DNA of 36,456 nucleotides. Source: CAYQUC01 sp964514215 (GTDB lineage Bacteria; Pseudomonadota; Gammaproteobacteria; UBA6429; Thiohalophilaceae). The notes beneath the pieces are model-generated. The model had not been told where the DNA came from. It made no database searches and saw nothing but the letters and a program-made list of their open reading frames with translations. The stretch covers positions 1-36,456 of the forward strand of contig CAZEPW010000037.1 in assembly GCA_964514215.1 (NCBI GenBank), given 5' to 3'. A program made the translations under genes and the position numbers. Each line of letters starts with the position of its first letter. Within the stretch, counting starts at the first letter, position 1. Shown piece after piece: positions 25,421 to 33,810 of this stretch.

Positions 25421-26782
25421 CTACCTTAATAAACCTAAAATATCATTATAAAATGCAATACTCATCAGCATAACCAATATTAATATCCCTACTCGCTGTC
25501 CTATCATTTCAAAATTTTCAGATACGGGACTGCCCTTAACCATCTCAATTAAATAATTAAAAAGATGCCCACCATCAAGTATTGGAATTGGAAATAAATT
25601 AATCATCCCCAAACTAATACTAACAACAGCTAAAAAACTAATAAAAGTAGAAAATCCAGAGCTTGCAGTCATTCCTGCATATTTTGCAATCGTTATTGGA
25701 CCACTTATTTTATTAATCGACACTGAACCGTTTAACATTTTTCCAAAAGTAATTAACATTAATTTGCTATTAACCCAAACCTTATCTAATGCTTGAGGCA
25801 CAGCCTGAAATACAGAATAGCGATATTCCACTTTCATTGAATCCGGATATTTTCCTGAGCTGGATTTTAAACCAATTTGTCCAAACGTTTTACCATTACT
25901 AACTACTTGCGCCGGTGTAACCTGAATGTTGATATTAATTGAATTTCGTTGCACAACAACATCGAGCTGTTCTCCCGGACGAGAACTGATATAATTAATT
26001 AATTCTCCTGTACCTTCAATATTGATACCATCGATTTTTAGAATAATATCACCAACTTTAAAGCCAGCTTTAATTGCAGGTTTATCGGCTATTAAATCGG
26101 TTATAGTTGGTGGTTCAGTCGGTCGCCAAGGCAAAATACCAACAGCTCGGTAATAATTTGTTAATGCAGCATCAGGATCGATATTACTAAAATCCAATTT
26201 ATATTCTGAAATAATACCTGATTTATCTTTTGCTTTTAGACTTATAACAGCTTGATCTAATAATGCCGGTAGCATTGAACTAATTGCAACACTAATAACA
26301 GGAGTATCTTTTCCCTCAACCGATATAATTTCAAAACCTTTCTGTAAACCGGCCTTTGCAGCAGGTGAATCAACAATAATTTCACCGATGATTGGTTTTA
26401 AATCTGTCACACTAACCACAAACATTAACCAAAAAGCAAAAACAGCAAAAATAAAATTAAATGCCGGCCCCGCAAAAACAACAGCAAACCGTTTAAATAC
26501 CGATTGTCTGTTAAATGCTCGATGTACTTCAGATGGTGCAACATTTGAATCACGTTCATCAAGCATTTTCACATAACCACCAAGTGGTATCGCAGCAAGC
26601 ACAAACTCGATATTATCCTTACTAAAACGTCGAGAATACAGCGGTTTACCAAAACCTATGGAAAATCGAAGTACCTTGATACCTAATTTTCTAGCAACCC
26701 AATAATGTCCAAATTCATGAAATGCAATTAAAATCGTAATAGCAATAATAAAATAAAAAAAGTTACTAATAATATTTAACAT
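25421..26782 (-). CDS. rseP: Site-2 zinc metalloprotease RseP
   Basis: RseP is an inner-membrane intramembrane protease which, in E. coli, cleaves anti-sigma factor RseA and remnant signal peptides. From the ATG at 26782 the 453-residue protein has the zinc motif HEFGH (His22-Glu23-His26) in the first membrane helix, two PDZ domains (around ADSPAAKAGLQKGFEI-like and ADKPAIKAGFKVGDII-like segments), and the third zinc ligand in PIPILDGGH near the C terminus, followed by further membrane helices. A TTG one codon upstream is also open. The ATG overlaps the dxr stop by one base (TGATG), indicating coupled translation. Confidence 0.95.
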   Translation of the reverse strand: MLNIISNFFYFIIAITILIAFHEFGHYWVARKLGIKVLRFSIGFGKPLYSRRFSKDNIEFVLAAIPLGGYVKMLDERDSNVAPSEVHRAFNRQSVFKRFAVVFAGPAFNFIFAVFAFWLMFVVSVTDLKPIIGEIIVDSPAAKAGLQKGFEIISVEGKDTPVISVAISSMLPALLDQAVISLKAKDKSGIISEYKLDFSNIDPDAALTNYYRAVGILPWRPTEPPTITDLIADKPAIKAGFKVGDIILKIDGINIEGTGELINYISSRPGEQLDVVVQRNSININIQVTPAQVVSNGKTFGQIGLKSSSGKYPDSMKVEYRYSVFQAVPQALDKVWVNSKLMLITFGKMLNGSVSINKISGPITIAKYAGMTASSGFSTFISFLAVVSISLGMINLFPIPILDGGHLFNYLIEMVKGSPVSENFEMIGQRVGILILVMLMSIAFYNDILGLLR

Positions 26783-27996
26783 CAACTAACCTTTGCCATA
26801 CTTTGATTAATAACATCCTGCGCTATTTTTCTCGCAACAAGATCGCTCTCAACAATAACCTCAAGACTTTTAGCTTGTTGAATGGTTGCAGTGTGTAATA
26901 CACGCTCAACAATATTAGCTATATCAATAAATCGAATATTTGAATTCAAAAACTCACTAACGGCAATTTCATTTGCGGCATTTAATACAGTACACGCGGT
27001 TCCACCCGTTTCCATTGCTTCACGAGCAAGTTTCAAACATGGAAAACGTTTTTCATCAGGAGCTTCAAAATCCAATCGAGCTAAAGCGATAATATCCAAA
27101 TCAGCTACACCCGAATCGATTCTTCGAGGCCATGCTAAGGCATTTGCGATAGGCGTTCGCATATCAGGGTGACCCAATTGCGCTAAAACCGAGCCATCTT
27201 TATATTGTACCATTGAATGGACAACACTTTGAGGATGTACAACCACCTCAATTTGATCGGAGCTTGCTTGAAATAACCACTTAGCTTCAATAATTTCCAA
27301 TCCCTTATTCATCATTGTTGCAGAATCAACTGATATTTTTCGCCCCATACTCCAATTTGGATGCGCGCATGCTTGATCCGGAGTTATATTTTCTAAGTCA
27401 CTAATAACGGTATTTCTAAAGGGGCCGCCAGAACCAGTAAGATAAATTTTATTAACACCATTCTTAGACAATCCATCAGAAAAATTTTGCGGAAGACATT
27501 GAAAAATTGCATTGTGCTCACTATCAATCGGTAATAATACCGCTGAATGTTGTTTAACTTCATTCATGAATAACTCACCAGACATCACTAGTGATTCTTT
27601 ATTTGCCAATAAGATATGCTTTCCTGCTCGCGCAGCGGCGATGGATGATTGCAAACCAGCAGCGCCAACAATCGCAGCCATCACATATTTAGTTTCTGCT
27701 AGTGAAGCAACGATATTTAAAGAGTCATGTCCGCTTAACACTGTAATCTCGAAATCTACATTTTTAAACTTAGCTTCCAGCAAAACAGCTGCATCAGCAT
27801 CAACCATTACGGCATACTGTGGTTTAAATTCAACACATTGAGTATATAGACGTTCGACTTGTTGATGTGCTGTCAGCGCAATAACTTTATATTTGTCAGC
27901 ATTTACCCGAATAACATCTAACGTACTTAACCCTATTGAGCCAGTAGAACCGAGTATAGAAATCCCTTCTTTGTACGAAGTATTTTCTAAACTCAT
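26782..27996 (-). CDS. dxr: 1-deoxy-D-xylulose 5-phosphate reductoisomerase
   Basis: Dxr (IspC) converts DXP to 2-C-methylerythritol 4-phosphate with NADPH, providing the substrate of IspD, also encoded in this window. The 404-residue protein has the NADPH-binding motif LGSTGSIGLSTLDV (Gly16, Gly19, Gly22), the LLANKESLVM segment, LPIDSEHNAIFQ with metal-site acidic residues, SGGPFR, and SVDSATMMNKGLE. The start overlaps the cdsA stop as ATGA, and its own stop overlaps the rseP start, so three genes are translationally linked. Confidence 0.97.
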   Translation of the reverse strand: MSLENTSYKEGISILGSTGSIGLSTLDVIRVNADKYKVIALTAHQQVERLYTQCVEFKPQYAVMVDADAAVLLEAKFKNVDFEITVLSGHDSLNIVASLAETKYVMAAIVGAAGLQSSIAAARAGKHILLANKESLVMSGELFMNEVKQHSAVLLPIDSEHNAIFQCLPQNFSDGLSKNGVNKIYLTGSGGPFRNTVISDLENITPDQACAHPNWSMGRKISVDSATMMNKGLEIIEAKWLFQASSDQIEVVVHPQSVVHSMVQYKDGSVLAQLGHPDMRTPIANALAWPRRIDSGVADLDIIALARLDFEAPDEKRFPCLKLAREAMETGGTACTVLNAANEIAVSEFLNSNIRFIDIANIVERVLHTATIQQAKSLEVIVESDLVARKIAQDVINQSMAKVS

Positions 27997-28823
27997 TCAG
28001 GAATTCCCATAACCATCAGACATAATAAAAATATTGGAGCAGCAGCGGTTAAGCTATCGATCCTATCTAAAATACCACCATGTCCGGGTAAAATATTTGA
28101 GCTATCTTTTCTATCAGCTTCGCGCTTATAACGGCTTTCCAAAAGATCCCCTAATATTGAAAATAAAACTGTGGCCATCGATAAAATAACAATTGCAAAT
28201 GCCTGCACTGTCGGAAAATCATCTTTAATCGTGACCAACACGGTATATATTGAAGTAGCAACAAGTGCTCCCCACACACCTTCCCAAGATTTACCCGGGC
28301 TAACACGCATTGCTAATTTTGTTTTGCCCCATTTTTTACCGGTAAAATAGGCGGCACTATCGGCAACCCACAATAATAATAATAAACCAAACAAATAACC
28401 GGGGCCATAACGATCATCATTACGTAACACTATTATTGCAATAAAGGGGACGATTATAATTAAAACCCCCATTAAACCATGTCGGGCTTTAAATGTTAAT
28501 TTTGGATAGGTCATTCCGGCATAACCGAGGACATAATAAAACATCATTAGCCATACAATAAATGCAAGTCCTAAAATCAATAATAATAAATTATAATTTG
28601 GAGCTACAACCAAAAGCCCAATTAACATCATAACAAGAATAAAAGCAATATAAGCTGCTTGAGTTACAATTGTTTTTAAGCCTATTAAGCGCGCCCACTC
28701 CCATGAGGCTAATAAAAAAACAAAACCTGTAAACAATGTAAAATACATATTAGGTAATTTAAATATTGCCAAAATAACTAATGGCGCTAATATAACTGCT
28801 GTTAATATTCGTAATTTAAGCAT
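27993..28823 (-). CDS. cdsA: Phosphatidate cytidylyltransferase
   Basis: CdsA makes CDP-diacylglycerol from phosphatidate and CTP in the inner membrane, the branch point for phospholipid head groups. The 276-residue protein is hydrophobic throughout, with roughly eight membrane helices. The C-terminal signature is visible in SPGKSWEGVWGAL and in LESRYKREADRKDSS followed by ILPGHGGILDRIDSL, including the conserved acidic metal-binding residues. The first codons overlap uppS by 8 bp. Confidence 0.96.
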   Translation of the reverse strand: MLKLRILTAVILAPLVILAIFKLPNMYFTLFTGFVFLLASWEWARLIGLKTIVTQAAYIAFILVMMLIGLLVVAPNYNLLLLILGLAFIVWLMMFYYVLGYAGMTYPKLTFKARHGLMGVLIIIVPFIAIIVLRNDDRYGPGYLFGLLLLLWVADSAAYFTGKKWGKTKLAMRVSPGKSWEGVWGALVATSIYTVLVTIKDDFPTVQAFAIVILSMATVLFSILGDLLESRYKREADRKDSSNILPGHGGILDRIDSLTAAAPIFLLCLMVMGIPE

Positions 28824-29586
28824 TTTTAAGTTGATCTACCTGCTCGCCTGTATGTCCAAACCGTCGTTGTCTTTGCATGTAATTTTGAATTGCTTTTTCA
28901 ATTTCTGTCTCATTGAAATCCGGCCAAAGTGTATTTGTAAAATACAGTTCGGTGTATGCCAATTGCCATAATAAAAAATTACTTATTCGTTCTTCACCGC
29001 CTGTTCTGATGAATAAATCAGGTTCAGGCAAGCAATTTAAACTCACCCGTTCCGATATGCTCTTTTCACTGATATCATCCTTTGAAAGCTTACCTTGTTC
29101 GATATCAGTCACTAGCTGTTTAACGGCATTAGTAATATCCCAACGTCCACCGTAATTTGCTGCGATAGATAACATCAAACCTGTATTTGATTTTGTTAAT
29201 TCTTCAGATGAAGCAATTTTATTCTGTAATTTTTCTGAAAATACTGTTCTATCACCTATAAATCGCATACAAACATTATTTTCATTTAAACTTTTCACTT
29301 CTTTTTCTAATGCGGAGAAAAATAACGCCATTAATGAACTAACTTCCTTTTTTGGTCTTTGCCAATTTTCACTGGAAAATGCGAATATAGTTAATGCTTT
29401 AATTGAATTTTTCGCGCAATATTGCACAATATCACGAACCACTTTCACACCACTTTTGTGGCCGGCAACTCTTGGTAATAATCGTTTTTTTGCCCAACGA
29501 CCATTACCATCCATAATGATAGCAATATGTTTAGGGTAGTCTCCATGAACAGTGTTATTATTCTCTGAGTGGCTGATATTCGTCAT
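28816..29586 (-). CDS. uppS: Undecaprenyl diphosphate synthase (cis-prenyltransferase)
   Basis: UppS elongates farnesyl diphosphate with isopentenyl units to C55 undecaprenyl diphosphate, the carrier for peptidoglycan and O-antigen precursors. The open frame begins with a TTG at 29604, but the ATG at 29586 has a nearby GGA and places the catalytic Asp26 of IAIIMDGNGRW at the E. coli residue number. The 256-residue protein also contains the FAFSSENWQRP segment and the RTGGEERISNFLLWQLAYTELYF motif. It uses products of the MEP enzymes encoded elsewhere in the window. Confidence 0.96.
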   Translation of the reverse strand: MTNISHSENNNTVHGDYPKHIAIIMDGNGRWAKKRLLPRVAGHKSGVKVVRDIVQYCAKNSIKALTIFAFSSENWQRPKKEVSSLMALFFSALEKEVKSLNENNVCMRFIGDRTVFSEKLQNKIASSEELTKSNTGLMLSIAANYGGRWDITNAVKQLVTDIEQGKLSKDDISEKSISERVSLNCLPEPDLFIRTGGEERISNFLLWQLAYTELYFTNTLWPDFNETEIEKAIQNYMQRQRRFGHTGEQVDQLKNA

Positions 29587-29632
29587 GCCATATCCATGGA
29601 TCAAATAATTTTATCAAAAGTAATAATAGAAA

Positions 29633-30190
29633 TTAAATTTCCATTAAATCTTTTTCTTTATTTTCTAAATGCTGATCAATTATTGAAATACATTTATCAG
29701 TTAATTTTTGAATTTCATCTTGAGCTTTATGATCATCATCCTCTGTAATTTCTTTATCTTTAAGTAATGATTTAAAATCACTAATAGCATCTCGTCTTAT
29801 ATTACGGATTGCAACTTTGCCAGATTCACCTTCCTGACGAACAATTTTAATCATATCCTTACGTCGCTCTTCAGTTAAAGGCGGTAACGGAATTCGAATG
29901 ATATCGCCTGCGGTCGCAGGATTTAATCCAAGATTCGAATTCATTATGGCTTTTTCTACAACTGAAATAAGCGTTTTTTCCCAAACCGAAATAGATAATG
30001 TCCGAGAATCTTGTACTGTTATATTTGCAACCTGACTCAATGGCACTTGAGAGCCATAATAATCAACTGTAATATGATCTAACAAACTTGGATGGGCTCT
30101 GCCAGTACGAACTTTAGTTAGTTCCTGCCGTAACGATTCAATACTCTTGTTCATACGAATATCTGCATCATTTAGAATTTCATTTATCAT
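29633..30190 (-). CDS. frr: Ribosome recycling factor
   Basis: Frr splits post-termination ribosomes together with EF-G. The 185-residue protein has the family length and its three-helix-bundle/beta-domain pattern: an N-terminal helix with MNKSIESLRQELTKVRTGRAHPSLLD, the domain II segment VDYYGSQVPLSQVANI, then IPLPPLTEERRKDMIKIVRQEGE and a C-terminal acidic helix. An AGGTGA site precedes the ATG 12 bp downstream of pyrH. Confidence 0.98.
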   Translation of the reverse strand: MINEILNDADIRMNKSIESLRQELTKVRTGRAHPSLLDHITVDYYGSQVPLSQVANITVQDSRTLSISVWEKTLISVVEKAIMNSNLGLNPATAGDIIRIPLPPLTEERRKDMIKIVRQEGESGKVAIRNIRRDAISDFKSLLKDKEITEDDDHKAQDEIQKLTDKCISIIDQHLENKEKDLMEI

Positions 30191-30202
30191 AATTCACCTA
30201 TA

Positions 30203-30916
30203 TTACTGAACGATTGTACCTAAGCTTTCACCGGCTAATATTCTTAATAACGCTCCATCTTCATTCATATTAAAAACACGAATGGGTAAATTGTTATCAC
30301 GACATAAAACAATTGCTGTAGTATCCATAACCGCCAATTTATCAGCTATAACCTGATCGTAAGTTAATTCATCGAATCGCGTTGCCGTTTTATCCAATTT
30401 TGGATCTGCTGAATAAACACCATCAACATTAGTACCTTTAAGAACTATATCAGCATGAATTTCAATACCACGTAAACTAGCAGCGGTATCAGTTGTAAAA
30501 AAAGGATTCCCAGTGCCTGCTGCAAAAACTACAACCCGAGATTTCTCTAAATGACGAATAGCTCTACGACGAATATAATCTTCACAAACCTGATGGATTG
30601 GAAGTGCAGACATAACCCGCACTTCCAAACCTTCTCGCTCTAACCCATCTTGTAACGCTAATGCATTAATCACAGTTGCTAGCATTCCCATGTGATCAGC
30701 ACTAGCCCGGTCCATACCTTCTGTCGCTAAACTTACGCCACGAAAAATATTACCGCCACCAATAACCAAAGCTACTTGAATATTTAAATTAACTAGTTGT
30801 GAAACTTCTGTCGCTATTTTATTTATAATAGCAGAGTCAATTCCAAACTCTCCTTTCCCCATTAAAGCTTCACCGCTTAATTTAAGCAGTATTCGTTGGT
30901 ATTTTGGTTTACTCAC
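30203..30916 (-). CDS. pyrH: Uridylate kinase
   Basis: PyrH phosphorylates UMP to UDP, a step before CTP synthesis by PyrG. The 237-residue amino-acid-kinase-fold protein has ILLKLSGEALMG, the GGGNIFRG loop, RASADHMGMLATVINALAL and the GNPFFTTDTAASLR substrate segment. The start is GTG with a clear AAGGA upstream; homologues begin at the same place. It sits between tsf and frr in the translation-linked part of the operon. Confidence 0.98.
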   Translation of the reverse strand: MSKPKYQRILLKLSGEALMGKGEFGIDSAIINKIATEVSQLVNLNIQVALVIGGGNIFRGVSLATEGMDRASADHMGMLATVINALALQDGLEREGLEVRVMSALPIHQVCEDYIRRRAIRHLEKSRVVVFAAGTGNPFFTTDTAASLRGIEIHADIVLKGTNVDGVYSADPKLDKTATRFDELTYDQVIADKLAVMDTTAIVLCRDNNLPIRVFNMNEDGALLRILAGESLGTIVQ

Positions 30917-30933
30917 TGGAATCCTTATTTTTA

Positions 30934-31812
30934 TTAACTGCCTTTCGCTTGAGCCATAACTTCTTCAGCAAAATTATCTACTTTCTTTTCAATACCATCA
31001 CCTAACTCAAATCGAACAAATGATTCTATTGTGACATTTTTAGACTTGAGTAGTTTTTCAATAGTTTGATCAGGATCTTTAACAAATGGTTGACCAAGTA
31101 ATGTCACTTCTTTTAAGTATTTGTTAATTTTACCTTCAACCATTTTTTCAATGATATTATCAGGTTTACCACTACTAGCCGCTTCAGCTAAATAAATTTC
31201 TTTTTCTCTATTTAAAATTTCCGGATCAACTTGATCCGCACTGACACAAATTGGCTTGCTAGCAGCAATATGCATCGCAACATCTTTAGCAAGCTCAAGA
31301 TTATCGGATGATGAACTAGCAACCACACCAATTCGATTACCATGACTATAATGTCCTAACACCCCAGTGCTACTAACAATTTCAAAACGTCGAACACTAA
31401 TATTTTCACCAATTTTGGCGATTAAGTTTTTTCGTGTCTCTTCAACTGTTACACCAGAACTCAATTTTAAATTGTTAAGTTCGTCTACTGTGGCGGGTTT
31501 ATTTGATAAAGCGCATTGAGCTACTTCGTCTGCAAACTGACTAAAATTCTCATCTTTTGCAGCAAAATCAGTTTCGCAATTGATTTCAATAATAACTGCT
31601 GTTTTATTATCAGCAGTTAAAGCAATAACAATTTTTCCTTCTGCAGCAACTCGGCTACTCTTTTTATCTGCTTTTGCTTGACCTGTTTTTCGTAAATGAT
31701 CAATTGCAGCTTCCATATCACCATTAACTTCTGTTAATGCTTTTTTACATTCCATCATACCTGAGCCAGTGCGTTCACGTAGCTCTTTTACTTGTGCGGC
31801 AGTAATAGCCAT
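30934..31812 (-). CDS. tsf: Translation elongation factor Ts
   Basis: EF-Ts is the nucleotide exchange factor of EF-Tu. The 292-residue protein shows the N-terminal UBA-like region VKELRERTGSGMMECKKAL and the TDFAAKDENF motif, which inserts near the EF-Tu Mg site, then two core subdomains ending around KNVTIESFVRFELGDGIEK. The length is close to the E. coli protein. An AGAGG site precedes the ATG. A perfect 11-bp hairpin lies in the 113-bp gap after rpsB and may set the rpsB:tsf expression ratio. Confidence 0.98.
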   Translation of the reverse strand: MAITAAQVKELRERTGSGMMECKKALTEVNGDMEAAIDHLRKTGQAKADKKSSRVAAEGKIVIALTADNKTAVIIEINCETDFAAKDENFSQFADEVAQCALSNKPATVDELNNLKLSSGVTVEETRKNLIAKIGENISVRRFEIVSSTGVLGHYSHGNRIGVVASSSSDNLELAKDVAMHIAASKPICVSADQVDPEILNREKEIYLAEAASSGKPDNIIEKMVEGKINKYLKEVTLLGQPFVKDPDQTIEKLLKSKNVTIESFVRFELGDGIEKKVDNFAEEVMAQAKGS

Positions 31813-31869
31813 AGTGCTATAACCTCTCGAATCTTAATTAAAATATTTTAATAAATTACTAAACTACAA

Positions 31870-31906
31870 CACACTCATACACAGTTTAAATATTGGTATG
31901 AGTGTG
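31870..31906 (-). terminator. Intercistronic hairpin between rpsB and tsf (possible attenuator)
   Basis: CACACTCATAC (31870-31880) is perfectly complementary to GTATGAGTGTG (31896-31906), an 11-bp stem around a 15-nt AT-rich loop. In the leftward transcript it is followed by TTGTAGTTTAG, which is not a clean U tract. Partial termination or an RNA-processing/stability role are both plausible. Confidence 0.5.
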
Positions 31907-31925
31907 AAGTATATTAAAGTATTTA

Positions 31926-32756
31926 TTACTCAGATACATTCTCAGACTTAGCGTCACTATCAACGGTATCATCTGCTGGTTGTTTCGCAGCAGGTTTTGC
32001 TTTTTTCTTAACTTTACTAGACTGTGTATCGAGTTCTACAAAATCATCGTCAGAACCTGCTCCGGGAACCGATACTGATTCACGACCATTGATAACCGCA
32101 TCAGCGGCACCTTTAGTGTATAAAGTGATAGCACGAATAGCATCATCATTACCTGGGATTAAGTAATCAACACCATTTGGGCTATTGTTAGTATCAACAA
32201 CGCCAATAACAGGAATACCGAGTTTTATTGCTTCAGTAATGGCTATTTTTTCATGACCAACATCAACAACAAAAATAACGTCTGGTAAGCCAGCCATATC
32301 TTTAATTCCACCTAAACTACGATCCAATTTAATTTTTTCACGAGTCAGTGTTAAAACTTCCTTTTTACTCAACTTCTCAAACGTTCCATCAGAATCCATG
32401 GCTTCTAATTCTTTTAAACGTTTAATTGACTGTTTCACAGTTTTATAATTCGTTAACATGCCACCTAACCAACGATGATTAACATAAGGCATATCACACC
32501 GACTAGCTTGTTCTTTGACAACATCTTGTGCTGAACGCTTAGTCCCAACAAATAAAACTTTACCGCGTTTCGATACCATTGAACCAATAAAGTTCATTGC
32601 ATCTTGATACATTGGTAAGGTCTTTTCTAAATTAATAATATGAATTTTATTACGATCACCAAAGATATATGGTGCCATTTTTGGATTCCAGAACCGTGTT
32701 TGATGACCAAAATGGACACCCGCTTCTAGCATCTGACGCATAGTTACATCAGTCAT
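31926..32756 (-). CDS. rpsB: 30S ribosomal protein S2
   Basis: S2 binds late to the 30S subunit and is required for S1 association. The 276-residue protein has the typical start MTDVTMRQMLEAGVHFGHQTRFWNP, the VGTKRSAQD segment, the HRWLGGMLTNYKT motif and VIGVVDTNNSP. Residues after about 225 form an acidic and Lys/Ala-rich low-complexity tail (such as KVKKKAKPAAKQ) that makes it longer than the 241-residue E. coli protein. AGGAG (32763-32767) lies 6 nt before the ATG. S2 is known to autoregulate rpsB-tsf in E. coli; a candidate leader structure is annotated separately. Confidence 0.98.
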   Translation of the reverse strand: MTDVTMRQMLEAGVHFGHQTRFWNPKMAPYIFGDRNKIHIINLEKTLPMYQDAMNFIGSMVSKRGKVLFVGTKRSAQDVVKEQASRCDMPYVNHRWLGGMLTNYKTVKQSIKRLKELEAMDSDGTFEKLSKKEVLTLTREKIKLDRSLGGIKDMAGLPDVIFVVDVGHEKIAITEAIKLGIPVIGVVDTNNSPNGVDYLIPGNDDAIRAITLYTKGAADAVINGRESVSVPGAGSDDDFVELDTQSSKVKKKAKPAAKQPADDTVDSDAKSENVSE

Positions 32757-32915
32757 GTACTTCTCCTAATTTTATTGGGTTTAACCTCCACACAAAGAAA
32801 ATGCCTACTTCAATTATAAATACTCGAAGAACCCGGACGATATCTCATCTAAGTGTGTGCGAATTTACTCAATTTCTTGAGCATTTATGTATTTCGCATA
32901 TTTTACTCAATATGC
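32757..32915 (-). promoter_or_regulatory. rpsB 5' leader with predicted H-type pseudoknot
   Basis: The leader is about 159 nt, from the predicted transcription start to the rpsB ATG. Reading 5' to 3', the transcript has arm A CACACA (32859-32854), arm B GGGUU (32834-32830), arm A' UGUGUG (32794-32789) and arm B' AACCC (32781-32777). A/A' and B/B' interlock as an H-type pseudoknot ending 9 nt before the AGGAG ribosome binding site. A hairpin at the 5' end (32909-32916 with 32895-32902) also forms. S2-mediated repression through the leader is established for E. coli rpsB; that this leader works likewise is inference. Confidence 0.5.
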
Positions 32916-32921
32916 GCGCGT

Positions 32922-32950
32922 TTTATACCATATCTAGCCATTTTCGACAA
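32922..32950 (-). promoter_or_regulatory. Predicted sigma70 promoter of the rpsB operon
   Basis: On the minus strand TTGTCG (32950-32945) and TATAAA (32927-32922) are separated by exactly 17 nt. The next bases, ACGCGCGC, are a GC-rich discriminator in otherwise AT-rich sequence, a feature of stringently controlled translation-machinery promoters. The transcription start would be near 32915. Confidence 0.6.
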
Positions 32951-33037
32951 TGCTTGTGTTGGTAACTTGCTGATTTACTAGCTAACATAAGTAAAATAAG
33001 GTACAAAGGTTCGATTAACAGTCCGCAAGAGAAAGAT

Positions 33038-33805
33038 ATGCCCATAACGATAAAATCCCCTGAAGAAATCGCTAAAATGCGAATAGCTGGCCGACTGGCA
33101 GCACAAGTACTGGAGATGATTGAACCTCACGTAAAAGCAGGTATAACAACCGAAGAATTGGATACTATTTGTCATCATTATATCGTTGATGTACAAAAAG
33201 CCATCCCTGCACCACTGAATTACCATGGTTTTCCTAAGTCTATCTGTACTTCCGTCAATCATGTCGTCTGTCATGGTATTCCATCAAATAAACGATTGAA
33301 AAATAACGATATTATTAATATTGATATTACCGTTATAAAGGATGAATATCATGGCGATACCAGTAAAATGTTTTTCATTGGAGAACCTTCAATCCAGGCA
33401 AAACGAATTGCCCAAATTAGCCAAGATTGCTTAAGATTAGGCATTGAACAAGTAAAACCCGGTGCACATCTCGGTGATATTGGGCATGCCATTCAACAGT
33501 ATGCCGAAGCAAAGCATTGCTCAGTTGTTAGAGAATATTGCGGTCATGGAATTGGTAAAGTCTTTCACGAAGACCCTCAAGTATTGCATTATGGTAATGC
33601 CGGAACCGGTGAACAACTTGACGCTGGTATGATTTTTACTATCGAGCCAATGATAAATATCGGTAAACGAAATGTTAAATTACTTAAAGACGACTGGACG
33701 GTGGTAACTAAAGATCGTTCTCTCTCCGCTCAATGGGAACATACCATTTTAGTGACAGAAACCGGTTATGAAGTGTTAACGAAACGCGAAGAAGAAAATT
33801 TTTAA
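33038..33805 (+). CDS. map: Methionine aminopeptidase, type I
   Basis: Map removes the N-terminal methionine from nascent proteins. The 255-residue pita-bread-fold protein has all five metal ligands: Asp96 and Asp107 in NIDITVIKDEYHGDTS, His170 in CGHGIGKVFHEDP, Glu203 in FTIEPMI and Glu234 in QWEHTI. His79 and His177 complete the active site. It lacks the N-terminal zinc-finger extension of longer forms. It diverges from rpsB, as in many gammaproteobacteria, and lies 5 bp before glnD, so the two are probably cotranscribed. Confidence 0.98.
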   Translation: MPITIKSPEEIAKMRIAGRLAAQVLEMIEPHVKAGITTEELDTICHHYIVDVQKAIPAPLNYHGFPKSICTSVNHVVCHGIPSNKRLKNNDIINIDITVIKDEYHGDTSKMFFIGEPSIQAKRIAQISQDCLRLGIEQVKPGAHLGDIGHAIQQYAEAKHCSVVREYCGHGIGKVFHEDPQVLHYGNAGTGEQLDAGMIFTIEPMINIGKRNVKLLKDDWTVVTKDRSLSAQWEHTILVTETGYEVLTKREEENF

Positions 33806-33810
33806 CTAAA

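Noticed and set aside
29587..29604. Upstream TTG start for uppS
   Set aside because: No ribosome binding site precedes it, and the ATG at 29586 reproduces the family N terminus and catalytic residue spacing.
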